The notes below the pieces were generated by a model. That model made no database searches. It was not told the origin of the DNA and saw nothing but the letters and a program-made list of their open reading frames with translations. A program made the translations under genes and the position numbers. A stretch of DNA of 39,923 nt from assembly GCF_021654135.1 (NCBI RefSeq), contig NZ_JAKGSD010000067.1, positions 1-39,923 on the forward strand, written 5' to 3'. Positions 7,953-15,863 of the stretch are shown here, piece by piece (positions within the stretch are counted from its first letter, which is position 1; each line of letters starts with the position of its first letter). The stretch is from Amycolatopsis tucumanensis. Lineage in GTDB: Bacteria > Actinomycetota > Actinomycetes > Mycobacteriales > Pseudonocardiaceae.

Positions 7953-9053
7953 ATGGGGCGTCCTATGCGCATGAGGCGACAGGTGACGTTGGCGTCGCTC
8001 GCCGCGGAGCTCGGCGTGTCTCGGACCACCGTGTCCAACGCCTACAACCGCCCGGACCAGCTGTCGCCGGAACTGCGCAAGCGGGTGCTGGAGACCGCCC
8101 GCCGCCTCGGCTACCCCGGCCCCGACCCGGTGGCGCGGTCGCTGCGCACCCGCAAGGCGGGCGCCGTCGGCCTGCTGCTCACCGAGAACCTGTCCTACGC
8201 CTTCCGCGACCCGGCGGCGATCGGCGTGCTCGAAGGCCTCGCGCTGGCCTGCGAGGACGCCGGCGTCGGGCTGCACCTGGTGCCGGCCAGCCCCGGCCGG
8301 GACGACGTGGCCGCGGTGCACCGCGCCGGTGTCGACGGTTTCGTCGTCTACTCGGTGCCGGACGACGACCCGCACCTGGGCGCCGTGCTGGCCCGCCCGG
8401 TGCCGACGGTGATCATCGACCAGCCGCGCATCGAGGGCGTCGACCGGGTCGGCCCGGACGACACGACGGCGGTCACCGCGCTCGCCGAGCACATCATCCA
8501 GCTCGGCCACCGGCAGGTCGGCGTGCTGTGCATGCGGCTCGCGCGCGACCGCAACGACGGGTTCGCCTACCTGGACCGGCAGCAGAGCGCGCACTTCCAC
8601 GTGCAGCGCGCCCGGCTGGAGGCGCTGGCGAAGGCGTTCGCGAAGGTCGGGGTCGACTGGTCGACGGTGCCGGTCGTGGAGCGCTTCGAGCACACCGTGG
8701 ACGACGGCGCCGCCGCGGCCCGCCACCTGCTCGACGCCCACCCGCAGGTGACCGCCCTGATCTGCACTTCGGACATCCTCGCGCTCGGCGCGCTGGCGGA
8801 GGCGAACCGGCGCGGCCTGCGGGTGCCCGCGGACCTCACGGTGACCGGGTTCGACGGCATCGCCGAGGCGGAGCGCGCCGGCCTCACCACGGTGCACCAG
8901 CCGGTGCTGGAGAAGGGCCGCGCGGCGGGCAAGCTGCTGCTGTCCTCCGGCGACCACGTCAAGCCGCGGATCATCACGCTCAACACGCAGCTGCGGATCG
9001 GCACGACGTCCGCGCCGCCGCGCACGATGGAGCAGCACTGGTTCGGGCCGTGA
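7953..9053 (+). CDS. LacI family transcriptional regulator
   Basis: 366 residues from ATG 7953. The N-terminal DNA-binding domain has the LacI hallmark VTLASLAAELGVSRTTVSNAY followed by the hinge region RRLGYPGPDPVARSLRTRKAG. The rest is a periplasmic-binding-protein-like sensor domain (for example GAVGLLLTENL, ALICTSDILALGALAEANRR, VTGFDGIAEAERAGLTTV). No sugar operon is adjacent: it is divergent from the zinc operon and followed by carbonic anhydrase, so ligand and targets are unknown. There is no clear Shine-Dalgarno sequence before 7953; an internal ATG at 7965, with a GGGG upstream, is an alternative start. Probably autoregulated through the palindrome beside the start. Confidence 0.85.
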   Translation: MGRPMRMRRQVTLASLAAELGVSRTTVSNAYNRPDQLSPELRKRVLETARRLGYPGPDPVARSLRTRKAGAVGLLLTENLSYAFRDPAAIGVLEGLALACEDAGVGLHLVPASPGRDDVAAVHRAGVDGFVVYSVPDDDPHLGAVLARPVPTVIIDQPRIEGVDRVGPDDTTAVTALAEHIIQLGHRQVGVLCMRLARDRNDGFAYLDRQQSAHFHVQRARLEALAKAFAKVGVDWSTVPVVERFEHTVDDGAAAARHLLDAHPQVTALICTSDILALGALAEANRRGLRVPADLTVTGFDGIAEAERAGLTTVHQPVLEKGRAAGKLLLSSGDHVKPRIITLNTQLRIGTTSAPPRTMEQHWFGP

Positions 9054-9121
9054 TCTCTCTCATTGCGGGGTGCTGATGGGTCCGGTGGAATGAAATCCGG
9101 ACAATCTCCCGGGAGGCATTC

Positions 9122-9619
9122 TTGACCGCGATCGACACCCTGCTGCAGCGCAACAGCGAACTCACTGACCCCGTGCTCGGCGACCGTTCCACGGCCAGCC
9201 CGTCGATGAAGATCGCGATTCTGACCTGCATGGACGCCCGGATCAGGGTGTTCGAGATCTTCGGCCTGATCCAGGGTGAGGCGCACATCCTGCGCAACGC
9301 CGGCGGTGTGGTGACCGACGACGTGATCCGCTCGCTCGCGCTGTCGCAGCGCAAGCTGGGCACCGAAGAGGTGCTGATCATGCAGCACACCACCTGCGGT
9401 GTCTCGACCGTCACCGAAGACGGGTTCAAGGACGAGCTGGAGGAAGCCGGCGGTGTCCGTCCGACGTGGGCGGTCGAGGCGTTCCGCGACGTGGAGGACA
9501 GCGTGCGCCGGTCGATGCGGAGGGTGCGGACCAGCCGCTACCTGCCGCACACGGACAAGGTGCGCGGGTTCGTCTACGACGTGCACACCGGCAAGGTCAC
9601 CGAGGTCCTGGACAACTAA
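9122..9619 (+). CDS. Beta-class carbonic anhydrase (Rv1284/CanA type)
   Basis: 165 residues, TTG start after a GGGAGG ribosome-binding site. The enzyme interconverts carbon dioxide and bicarbonate in the cytoplasm. Zinc ligands are visible: C36 in LTCMDAR, H89 and C92 in QHTTCG, with the D38-R40 dyad. Length and sequence (HILRNAGGVVTDDVIRSLA, GIRPTW-like motif, GFVYDV-TGKV at the end) match the short Rv1284 type rather than the longer CanB, although CanB (Rv3588c) is the enzyme next to mutY in M. tuberculosis. mutY follows after nine bases, so the two are probably co-transcribed. Confidence 0.92.
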   Translation: MTAIDTLLQRNSELTDPVLGDRSTASPSMKIAILTCMDARIRVFEIFGLIQGEAHILRNAGGVVTDDVIRSLALSQRKLGTEEVLIMQHTTCGVSTVTEDGFKDELEEAGGVRPTWAVEAFRDVEDSVRRSMRRVRTSRYLPHTDKVRGFVYDVHTGKVTEVLDN

Positions 9620-9628
9620 CCTGGGCCG

Positions 9629-10507
9629 GTGCCCATCGACTCCGAACTGCTGATCGACTGGTTCGACTCGTGCGCCCGGGACCTGCCGTGGCGGCGGCCG
9701 GAGTGCACGGCGTGGGGCGTGCTGGTCAGCGAGATCATGCTGCAGCAGACGCCGGTCGCACGGGTCGAACCGATCTGGCACGAGTGGCTCGCGCGGTGGC
9801 CGGTGCCGTCGGCGCTGGCCGCGGCGAGCCAGGGCGAGGTGCTGCGGGCGTGGGGCAAGCTCGGCTACCCGCGCCGGGCGCTGCGGCTGCACGCGGCGGC
9901 CACGGCGATCGCCACCGAGCACGGTGACGTGGTGCCGTCCGATGTGGACACCCTGTTGTCGTTGCCCGGTATCGGCGCTTACACGGCACGGGCGGTGGCG
10001 GCGTTCGCGTACGGCAAGCGGGCGCCGGTGGTGGACACGAACGTGCGGCGCGTGGTGGCCAGGGCGATCCACGGCGCGGGCGACGCGGGGCCGCCGTCGA
10101 ACACCCGCGACATGGCCGACGTGTCGGCGATCCTGCCGCTGGACGAGGCGCGGGCCGCGCGGTTCTCGGCTGCGTTGATGGAACTGGGCGCGGTGGTGTG
10201 CACGGCGCGTTCGCCGCGCTGCGCGGACTGCCCGGTGTACGCGGACTGCGCCTGGCAGAAGGCCGGCCGCCCGGCGTACAACGGCCCCGCTAAGGCGACG
10301 CAGAAGTACGCCGGCACCGACCGGCACGTGCGCGGCCTGCTGCTGGACGTCCTGCGGGGCACCCCCGAACCCGTGTGGAAGGCGAGCCTGGACGTGGTCT
10401 GGCCGGACACCGGCCAGCGGGACCGCTGCCTGGACTCGCTGCTGGTGGACGGTCTGGTGGAGCAGACCGCGGACGGCCGGTTCGCGCTGCCGGGCGAACA
10501 CAAGTAG
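9629..10507 (+). CDS. mutY: A/G-specific adenine DNA glycosylase MutY
   Basis: 292 residues, GTG start. It removes adenine mispaired with 8-oxoguanine in base-excision repair. Catalytic Glu E35 lies in SEIMLQQTPV; the helix-hairpin-helix LPGIGAYTARAVAAFAYG (about 112-129) and catalytic Asp D136 in VVDTNVRRV follow. The [4Fe-4S] motif is C191-x6-C198-x2-C201-x5-C207. The C-terminus after the cluster is short (about 85 residues) and the NUDIX-like domain is reduced compared with E. coli MutY (350 residues), as in other actinobacterial MutY. It ends one base before the convergent aldo/keto reductase gene. Confidence 0.93.
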   Translation: MPIDSELLIDWFDSCARDLPWRRPECTAWGVLVSEIMLQQTPVARVEPIWHEWLARWPVPSALAAASQGEVLRAWGKLGYPRRALRLHAAATAIATEHGDVVPSDVDTLLSLPGIGAYTARAVAAFAYGKRAPVVDTNVRRVVARAIHGAGDAGPPSNTRDMADVSAILPLDEARAARFSAALMELGAVVCTARSPRCADCPVYADCAWQKAGRPAYNGPAKATQKYAGTDRHVRGLLLDVLRGTPEPVWKASLDVVWPDTGQRDRCLDSLLVDGLVEQTADGRFALPGEHK

Positions 10508-10508
10508 G

Positions 10509-11555
10509 TCAGCGGCGGCTGTCGATCTGCAGATCGCCCATGGTGACCTTCCGGATGTGGTCACTGGCGAGCAGGGCGTGCGGGTAGCCGGGATCGATCG
10601 CACTGACCTCGTCGAGCCGGGCCAGCTGGGCGGGGCTGAGGGCGACCGCCAGTGCGCCGAGGTTGTCCTCCAGCTGGGCGGTGGTGCGAGCGCCGATGAT
10701 CGGCGCCGTGACACCCGGGTTCCGCAGGGTCCAGGCGAGCGCGACCTGCGCGGGGGTGCACTCCAGCTCCGCGGCGACCTCCTGCACGACGTCGGCGATG
10801 GCGAGGTTGCGCTCGGTGACCAGGCCCAGACCGGCGTTGAAGCTCCTGCGGGTGCTCTCCCCGGCACCGTCGTCGCGGCGGTACTTGCCGGTCAGCACCC
10901 CGCCCGCCAGCGGCGAGTACGGGACCACGCCAAGGCCCAGCTCGCGTGCCATCGGGATCAGGTCGCGTTCCCCGGTGCGCTCCACCAGGTTGTACTCGAT
11001 CTGCAGCGCGACGAGCGGCGACCAGCCACGCAGGTCGGCGATCGCCTGCATGCGCGACACCTGCCACGCCGGGACGTTGGACATCGCGACGTGCAGGACC
11101 TTGCCCTGCCGGACCAGATCGTCCATGCCGCGCAGGACCTCCTCCACCGGCGTCGTGTCGTCCCACACGTGCAGGTAGAGCAGGTCGAGGTAGTCCGTGT
11201 TCAGCCGTCGCAGACTGGTCTCCACCGACGTGAACATGCTCTTCCGGTGCGGGCCGCCGGAGTTCGGGTCGCCGGGCCGGCTCAGCGTCGTGTACTTCGT
11301 CGCCAGCACGAGGCTTTCCCGGTTGCCCCGGGTGAATTCCCCCAGCAGGCGTTCGGAGCTGCCGTCGGTGTAGGTGTTGGCGGTGTCGATGAAGTTGCCA
11401 CCGCGCTCGACGTAGGTGTCGAACAACTTGCGCGCGTCGTCCGGCTCGGTGCCCCAGCCCCACTCCGTGCCGAAGGTCGCCGTGCCCAGCGCCAGCGGCG
11501 AGACCCGCAGGCCGGAGCGGCCCAGCAGGCGGTAGGTGTCGAGGGTGAGCGGCAT
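10509..11555 (-). CDS. Aldo/keto reductase
   Basis: 348 residues from ATG 11555, preceded by GGAGGAC. This is an NADPH-dependent (beta/alpha)8-barrel oxidoreductase. The catalytic tetrad is visible: Asp and Tyr in FIDTANTY, Lys in LATKYT and His in LLYLHVWD. Cofactor-binding sequences lie near the C-terminus (VTAPIIGARTTAQLEDNL). It is closest in pattern to the broad AKR9/AKR11-like group; the substrate cannot be told. It is divergent from an XRE-type regulator with a dyad-rich spacer between, so that regulator probably controls it. Coding sequence upstream of 11555 in this frame belongs to the antisense of the regulator and is not included. Confidence 0.88.
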   Translation of the reverse strand: MPLTLDTYRLLGRSGLRVSPLALGTATFGTEWGWGTEPDDARKLFDTYVERGGNFIDTANTYTDGSSERLLGEFTRGNRESLVLATKYTTLSRPGDPNSGGPHRKSMFTSVETSLRRLNTDYLDLLYLHVWDDTTPVEEVLRGMDDLVRQGKVLHVAMSNVPAWQVSRMQAIADLRGWSPLVALQIEYNLVERTGERDLIPMARELGLGVVPYSPLAGGVLTGKYRRDDGAGESTRRSFNAGLGLVTERNLAIADVVQEVAAELECTPAQVALAWTLRNPGVTAPIIGARTTAQLEDNLGALAVALSPAQLARLDEVSAIDPGYPHALLASDHIRKVTMGDLQIDSRR

Positions 11556-11610
11556 CGTGTCCTCCAGTGCTCGTGATCCGTTGCCGAGGACGAGTCTGTG
11601 GGCACGGCGA

Positions 11611-11659
11611 GCCGGGGGTAAGGGAACCGGTTTCCTGGGAACACCGGTCCTACCCCGGC
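11611..11659. promoter_or_regulatory. Dyad-rich operator region between AKR and XRE genes
   Basis: Outer arms 11611-11617 and 11653-11659 are perfect 7-bp inverted repeats (GCCGGGG/CCCCGGC), extended inward by TA/TA and GG/CC with single-base bulges. Inside are two ACCGG-containing elements, the first centred on the palindrome AACCGGTT. The region sits in the 117-bp divergent spacer and is a likely binding site for the XRE regulator. Confidence 0.5.
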
Positions 11660-11672
11660 TGTTGGACCGTCC

Positions 11673-12506
11673 GTGATCACTCGCACCGTGGACCCCGCGC
11701 AGGAGCTGGCCACGTTCCTGCGCAGCTGCCGCGAACGGCTGGAGCCAGGTGATGTCGGCCTGCCGTCGGGGCGGCGGGCCCGGCGGACCCCGGGCTTGCG
11801 CCGGGAAGAGGTCGCCGAGCTGGCGGGGATCAGCGTCGACTACATCGTGCGGCTGGAGCAGGCCCGTGGGCTGCGGCCGTCGGCGGACGTCGTGGACGCG
11901 CTGGCCCAGGCTCTGCGCCTGACCCCGGAAGAGCGCGCCTACCTGTTCGACCTGACCCGGCAGCGCCCCCGCGACACCGGCGAACCCGCCACCGCCGCCG
12001 CGCCGCAGCTGGCCCGGCTGGTCGAGGACCTCGCCCCGCTGCCCGCGATGCTGATGAACCACCGCTTCGACATCCTGGCCTGGAACGGCGGAATGGCGAA
12101 GCTCCTCCTCGATTTCGACACCCTCCCGCCGTCGCAGCGCAACGCGATGTGGTTGTGCCTGCTGCACCCGAAGACGCGTGAGCTCTACGTCGACCGCGAA
12201 CGCGTTGTGCGGGAAGGGATCGCCCACCTGCGCGCGGCCTGGGCGGCGCATCCGGACGACCAGGCGTTGACGGACCTCATCGCCGAATGCGCCAGGCGGG
12301 ACGCGGACTTCGCGCGATGGTGGGCGGAACGGGACGTCAAGGTCGACGGCCGCGGCCACAAGGTGGTGCGGCACCCCGAAGCCGGCGAAATCGCCCTGCA
12401 GTTCGAAACGCTCACGCCACTTCGCGACGCGGCGCAGCTGCTGGTGATCTTCCGTCCCGCGGACGACGAGAGCCGGTCGGCGCTGGAGCGCTTGTCCGGG
12501 CGGTGA
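11673..12506 (+). CDS. XRE family regulator with MmyB-like ligand domain
   Basis: 277 residues, GTG start. An N-terminal helix-turn-helix (about residues 8-85) carries the signature GRRARRTPGLRREEVAELAG followed by ISVDYIVRLEQARGLRPSADV. The C-terminal half is the MmyB-like ligand-binding domain, with PAMLMNHRFDILAWN and FETLTPLRDAAQLLVIF. The family usually controls a divergent oxidoreductase, matching the aldo/keto reductase here, and in relatives the domain binds fatty acids. Ligand unknown. Its stop lies five bases from the convergent hydrolase stop. Confidence 0.88.
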   Translation: MITRTVDPAQELATFLRSCRERLEPGDVGLPSGRRARRTPGLRREEVAELAGISVDYIVRLEQARGLRPSADVVDALAQALRLTPEERAYLFDLTRQRPRDTGEPATAAAPQLARLVEDLAPLPAMLMNHRFDILAWNGGMAKLLLDFDTLPPSQRNAMWLCLLHPKTRELYVDRERVVREGIAHLRAAWAAHPDDQALTDLIAECARRDADFARWWAERDVKVDGRGHKVVRHPEAGEIALQFETLTPLRDAAQLLVIFRPADDESRSALERLSGR

Positions 12507-12511
12507 CGCGC

Positions 12512-13270
12512 CTACCGCCCCAGCACCGCCGAGAGGAACGCCTCCACCGCGCCGCGGTAGATGTCCGGCTGCGAGTCGTGCACGACGTGGTTCGCGCCGG
12601 GGACCACCAGGTGCCGCCCCGATTGCGCGCGGCGCGCCATTTCCGCCTGCTGGCCGGGCGGCATGAGGGTGTGCTCGGCCTCCACGACGAGCATCGGGCA
12701 CTTCACGGCCTCCACCGAGGACCAGTACTCGCGCCTGCCCCACTCGGCGGCGATCTCGTACAGGTCGTCGAGCGCGGCGATCAGGTGGTAGCCGTCCGGG
12801 CGCTCCTCCACGCACTCGGTGAAGTACTCGCCCGTGTCACCGAAGAACTCCCGCACGTGTGCGAGCGACTGGAACGGCACCGGCCACGACTCGAAGTACC
12901 CGCGCCACGTCTCGACCGTCTTGCCGCGCTGGTCCGGCGCCATGTCCTCGACCACGACGGCGTGCACGAGGTCCGGCTCGGCGGCGGCGAGTGACCACGC
13001 GTGCAGGCCGCCCATCGAATGCCCGATCACCACGGCCGGTTCGCCCAGCGACCGCACCACTTCGGCGGCGTCGGCGACGAACTGTTCCGTCGTCCACGGC
13101 CCGCCCCGCGGCCCGCGCCCGTGCCCGCGGGCGTCGAGGCCGACGACGTGCCCGTACCGGCGCAGCCACTGCGCGACCCGCCACCACGTGCGCGCCCGGC
13201 CCATCAGCCCGTGCAGCAACACGATCGGACGGCCGTCGCCGCCGAAGTCCACGACGCTCACGGCGCCCAT
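12512..13270 (-). CDS. Alpha/beta hydrolase
   Basis: 252 residues, ATG start. Fold landmarks: oxyanion HG (20-21) in VLLHGLMGRARTWW, nucleophile elbow GHSMGG with S85, and catalytic His H228 in PGANHVVHDSQP. The usual acid position follows the strand MLVVEAEH, where Glu replaces the more common Asp. The closing GANHVVHDSQP resembles esterase, haloperoxidase-like and MhpC-like hydrolases. It follows the AAA ATPase gene after four bases, so they form an operon. M. tuberculosis has a hydrolase (Rv3591c) in the same place next to mhuD, so this is probably a conserved local gene. Substrate unknown. Confidence 0.85.
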   Translation of the reverse strand: MGAVSVVDFGGDGRPIVLLHGLMGRARTWWRVAQWLRRYGHVVGLDARGHGRGPRGGPWTTEQFVADAAEVVRSLGEPAVVIGHSMGGLHAWSLAAAEPDLVHAVVVEDMAPDQRGKTVETWRGYFESWPVPFQSLAHVREFFGDTGEYFTECVEERPDGYHLIAALDDLYEIAAEWGRREYWSSVEAVKCPMLVVEAEHTLMPPGQQAEMARRAQSGRHLVVPGANHVVHDSQPDIYRGAVEAFLSAVLGR

Positions 13271-13274
13271 TGAA

Positions 13275-14678
13275 TCAGCTACCGAGCAGCGACCGGGTGA
13301 GCGAGTTCCGCGATTCCTGCATGTCCCGCAGCGCGGTGGTGAGCGCCTTGTCGCCGACCCGGATCCGTTCGCCGTCCGCGCCGTCGCGCATCTCGTGCAG
13401 CACCGCGCGGCGCAGCAGCTCCTTGACGTAGGACGCGGTGACGCCCTCGGTCTCGGCGATCACCGGTTCGAGGTCCGCCGCCAGCTCCACCTCGCGCGCG
13501 TACAGCTCGAACAGCTTGCGCCGCCCCTCGGCGTCCGGGCGCGGGATCTCCACGGCCAGGTCGACCCGGCCCGGCCGGTCGCGCAGCGCGGCCTCCAGCG
13601 CCTCCGGCCGGTTGGTGGTCAGCACGAAGGTGACGTCCGCGTCCGCGCCGATCCCGTCCATCGCGTCGAGCAGGGTGAACAGCAGCGAACCGCCCGCGCC
13701 CGGCATGGTGCGGTCCTCGGCGACCAGGTCGACGTCCTCGACCACCAGGATCGAGGGCTGCAACCGCCGGGCCAGCTCGGCGGCCTTGCCGATGAACCGC
13801 ATCGCGGCGCCGGTCAGGATGATCACCGTGCTGCCGGACAGGCGGCTCAGCAGGTACCGCACGGTGTGGGTCTTGCCGGTGCCGGGCGGACCGTGCAGCA
13901 GCAGGCCCCGCTTGAGGTGCTGCCCCGCGGCGCGCAGCCGGTCGGCGTGCTCGGCGATGCCGACGATGTGGTCCTCGATCGCGGGCAGCACCCCCTCGGG
14001 CAGCACCACCTGCTCGGCGGTCAGGGCCGGGCGCGGCAGGAACGTCAGCAGCTCGTTGCCCCGGTACTCGCTGCTGCCGAAAGCGAGCACCTGGCCGCGC
14101 AGCACGTCGTGCTCACGGGCGAGCTGCTCGATGCGGTCGCGGGCCGCGCCCGCCGCCGCGCGGTCACCGGCCAGCACCTCGACCTTGGACAACGCGGACG
14201 GCCCGTGCTGCGGGTTCGGCCCGCGCAGCGCGACGACCACCGGCCCGCCGTCCGGCGCCGTCGTCAGCACCAGCCCGAACTGCACGACCTCCTCGGTCGC
14301 CTCCGGTCCGATCGCGACGGTCGCCATGTCGACCGCGCCCAGTTCGAAGGCGCCGTGCCGCCGCGCGGACGACAGCATCCCGGTCAGTTCCTCGTGCACC
14401 CGGTTCGCGCCGGTGACGCCGAACCACTCCGGCTCGCCGCCGCGTTCGGCGAGGTAGGCCTCGACGCCGCGGTGCACGTTGACGTGCTCCCACGGCGGGA
14501 AGTCCTGGCCGACCAGCACGATCTGCCGGAATCCGACGCCGAGGTGCCCGGTGATCCGGCTGATGAGCTCCTCGGCCGGGTTGTCCTCGTCGACCACGAG
14601 CGCGGCCGTCTGGACGAGTTTCCGCAGGTCCCCGGCGAGCCCCCGGGCCAGCTTGCGATCTTCCCCTGTGATCCCCAT
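13275..14678 (-). CDS. AAA family ATPase with novel N-terminal domain
   Basis: 467 residues. The C-terminal half is a Cdc48/FtsH-like AAA module: Walker A GPPGTGKT (263-270), Walker-B-like strand ILVVEDVDLVAED (about 310-322, with Glu-Asp rather than the usual Asp-Glu), sensor region FVLTTNRPE and arginine-finger region LRDRPGRVD. The N-terminal 250 residues have no domain I can name and may choose substrates. There is one ATPase ring, no protease domain and no membrane helix. It starts at an ATG eight bases below a TATGCT -10 element, so the transcript is probably leaderless. Operon with the hydrolase downstream; divergent from mhuD. Confidence 0.82.
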   Translation of the reverse strand: MGITGEDRKLARGLAGDLRKLVQTAALVVDEDNPAEELISRITGHLGVGFRQIVLVGQDFPPWEHVNVHRGVEAYLAERGGEPEWFGVTGANRVHEELTGMLSSARRHGAFELGAVDMATVAIGPEATEEVVQFGLVLTTAPDGGPVVVALRGPNPQHGPSALSKVEVLAGDRAAAGAARDRIEQLAREHDVLRGQVLAFGSSEYRGNELLTFLPRPALTAEQVVLPEGVLPAIEDHIVGIAEHADRLRAAGQHLKRGLLLHGPPGTGKTHTVRYLLSRLSGSTVIILTGAAMRFIGKAAELARRLQPSILVVEDVDLVAEDRTMPGAGGSLLFTLLDAMDGIGADADVTFVLTTNRPEALEAALRDRPGRVDLAVEIPRPDAEGRRKLFELYAREVELAADLEPVIAETEGVTASYVKELLRRAVLHEMRDGADGERIRVGDKALTTALRDMQESRNSLTRSLLGS

Positions 14679-14683
14679 TACGT

Positions 14684-14704
14684 CCCAGCATAGCTGGGTA
14701 GGCT
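14684..14704. promoter_or_regulatory. Overlapping divergent leaderless promoters with palindrome
   Basis: In the 32-base gap between the AAA ATPase and mhuD starts, CCCAGC-ATA-GCTGGG (14684-14698) is a perfect 6-3-6 palindrome. The minus-strand -10 TATGCT (14692-14687) lies inside it, eight bases from the ATPase ATG. The plus-strand -10 TAGGCT (14699-14704) abuts it, six bases from the mhuD ATG. Both genes appear leaderless, and one bound protein could control both. Confidence 0.6.
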
Positions 14705-14710
14705 GAGGTC

Positions 14711-15007
14711 ATGGCAGTCGTGAAGATCAATGCGATCGAGGTTCCCGAGGGCGCGGGCCCCGAGCTGGAGAAGCGGTTCGCGAACCGGGCGCACTCGGTG
14801 GACGGGCAGCCCGGCTTCCTCGGCTTCGAGCTGCTGCGCCCGGTCGCCGGGGAGAACCGCTACTTCGTCTACACGAAGTGGGAGTCCGAGGAGGCGTACC
14901 AGGCGTGGGCGAGCGGCCCGGCCAAGGAGGCGCACGCGGGCCAGAGCTCGCGGCCGGTGGCCAGCGGGGCGAACCTGCTGGAGTTCGAGGTCGTTCCGCT
15001 CGACTGA
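14711..15007 (+). CDS. mhuD: MhuD-type heme-degrading monooxygenase
   Basis: 98 residues, ATG start, ABM/dimeric alpha-beta-barrel fold. MhuD (Rv3592) breaks down heme and releases iron, giving mycobilin rather than biliverdin. The sequence MAVVKINAIEVPEGAGPELE follows the M. tuberculosis protein closely. The key positions are kept with identical numbering: N7 (catalytic Asn), R26, W66 (heme ruffling) and H75 (axial heme ligand). Its length is close to the 105 residues of MhuD. The stop overlaps the next ATG by one base, so the Sir2-like gene is translationally coupled. No IdeR box is seen directly upstream. Confidence 0.93.
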   Translation: MAVVKINAIEVPEGAGPELEKRFANRAHSVDGQPGFLGFELLRPVAGENRYFVYTKWESEEAYQAWASGPAKEAHAGQSSRPVASGANLLEFEVVPLD

Positions 15008-15816
15008 TGACCGGCGACGGCCTGGCCGAGGCCGCCGAGATGCTCGCCGGCGCCTCCGCGCTCCTCGTGTGCGCGGGCGCCGGCATGGGCGTCGACTCCG
15101 GGCTGCCGGACTTCCGCGGGAACGAGGGGTTCTGGCGGGCCTATCCGCCGTACGCGCGGCTCGGGCTGAGCTTCGCCGAACTCGCCGACCCCCGCCACTT
15201 CGCCGAGGATCCCGAGCTGGCGTGGGGTTTCTACGGCCACCGGCTGGCGATGTACCGGCGCACCGAACCGCACGCGGGGTTCGGGTTGCTGCTGCGGCAC
15301 GGTGCCGGCCTGCCCGGCGGCGTCGCGGTATTCACGTCCAATGTGGACGGTCAGTTCCAGCGCGCCGGGTTCGAGCTGGTCGCCGAGGCGCACGGGTCGA
15401 TCCACCACCTGCAGTGCGCGGTGCCGTGCGGCCCGGACATCTGGCCCGCGGACTTCTCCCTCGACGTCGACGAGTCGACCATGCGCGCCCGCCCGCCGCT
15501 GCCGTCCTGCCCGAACTGCGGCGGCCTGGCCCGGCCGAACATCATGATGTTCGGCGATTTCGACTGGCTGCCGTCCCGCACGGACGGCCAGATGCGCGCG
15601 CTGGCCGAGTGGCGGCGCGTGAACCGGAACGCCGTCGTGGTCGAGATCGGCGCCGGACGCGCGGTGCCGACCGTCCGCCGGTACGCCGAGCTCGCTTCCG
15701 CCGCGACCGGCGCGCTGATCCGCATCAACCCGCGGGAACCGGAGGTCCGGCACGGCCGCGGCGTCTCCGTCCCGCGTGCCGCGCTGCCCGCGCTGACCGC
15801 GTTGCTCGACGGCTGA
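15007..15816 (+). CDS. Sir2-family NAD-dependent protein deacylase
   Basis: 269 residues from ATG 15007, which overlaps the mhuD stop. Sirtuin motifs in order: NAD-binding GAGMGVDSGLPDFRG (24-38), TSNVDGQF (110-117, N112 and D114), catalytic H129 in EAHGSIHHLQC, a four-Cys zinc site (C137, C141, C168, C171) and RPNIMMFGD (about 176-184). NAD-dependent removal of acyl groups from lysines, or ADP-ribosyl transfer, is expected. The TSNVD form differs from the usual TQNID. Coupling to heme breakdown is unusual and the target is unknown. Confidence 0.87.
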   Translation: MTGDGLAEAAEMLAGASALLVCAGAGMGVDSGLPDFRGNEGFWRAYPPYARLGLSFAELADPRHFAEDPELAWGFYGHRLAMYRRTEPHAGFGLLLRHGAGLPGGVAVFTSNVDGQFQRAGFELVAEAHGSIHHLQCAVPCGPDIWPADFSLDVDESTMRARPPLPSCPNCGGLARPNIMMFGDFDWLPSRTDGQMRALAEWRRVNRNAVVVEIGAGRAVPTVRRYAELASAATGALIRINPREPEVRHGRGVSVPRAALPALTALLDG

Positions 15817-15863
15817 CAGTTTCCGGTCAGCGACCGGTAAGCGGCGCCCGGCAGCGTGGCGGC

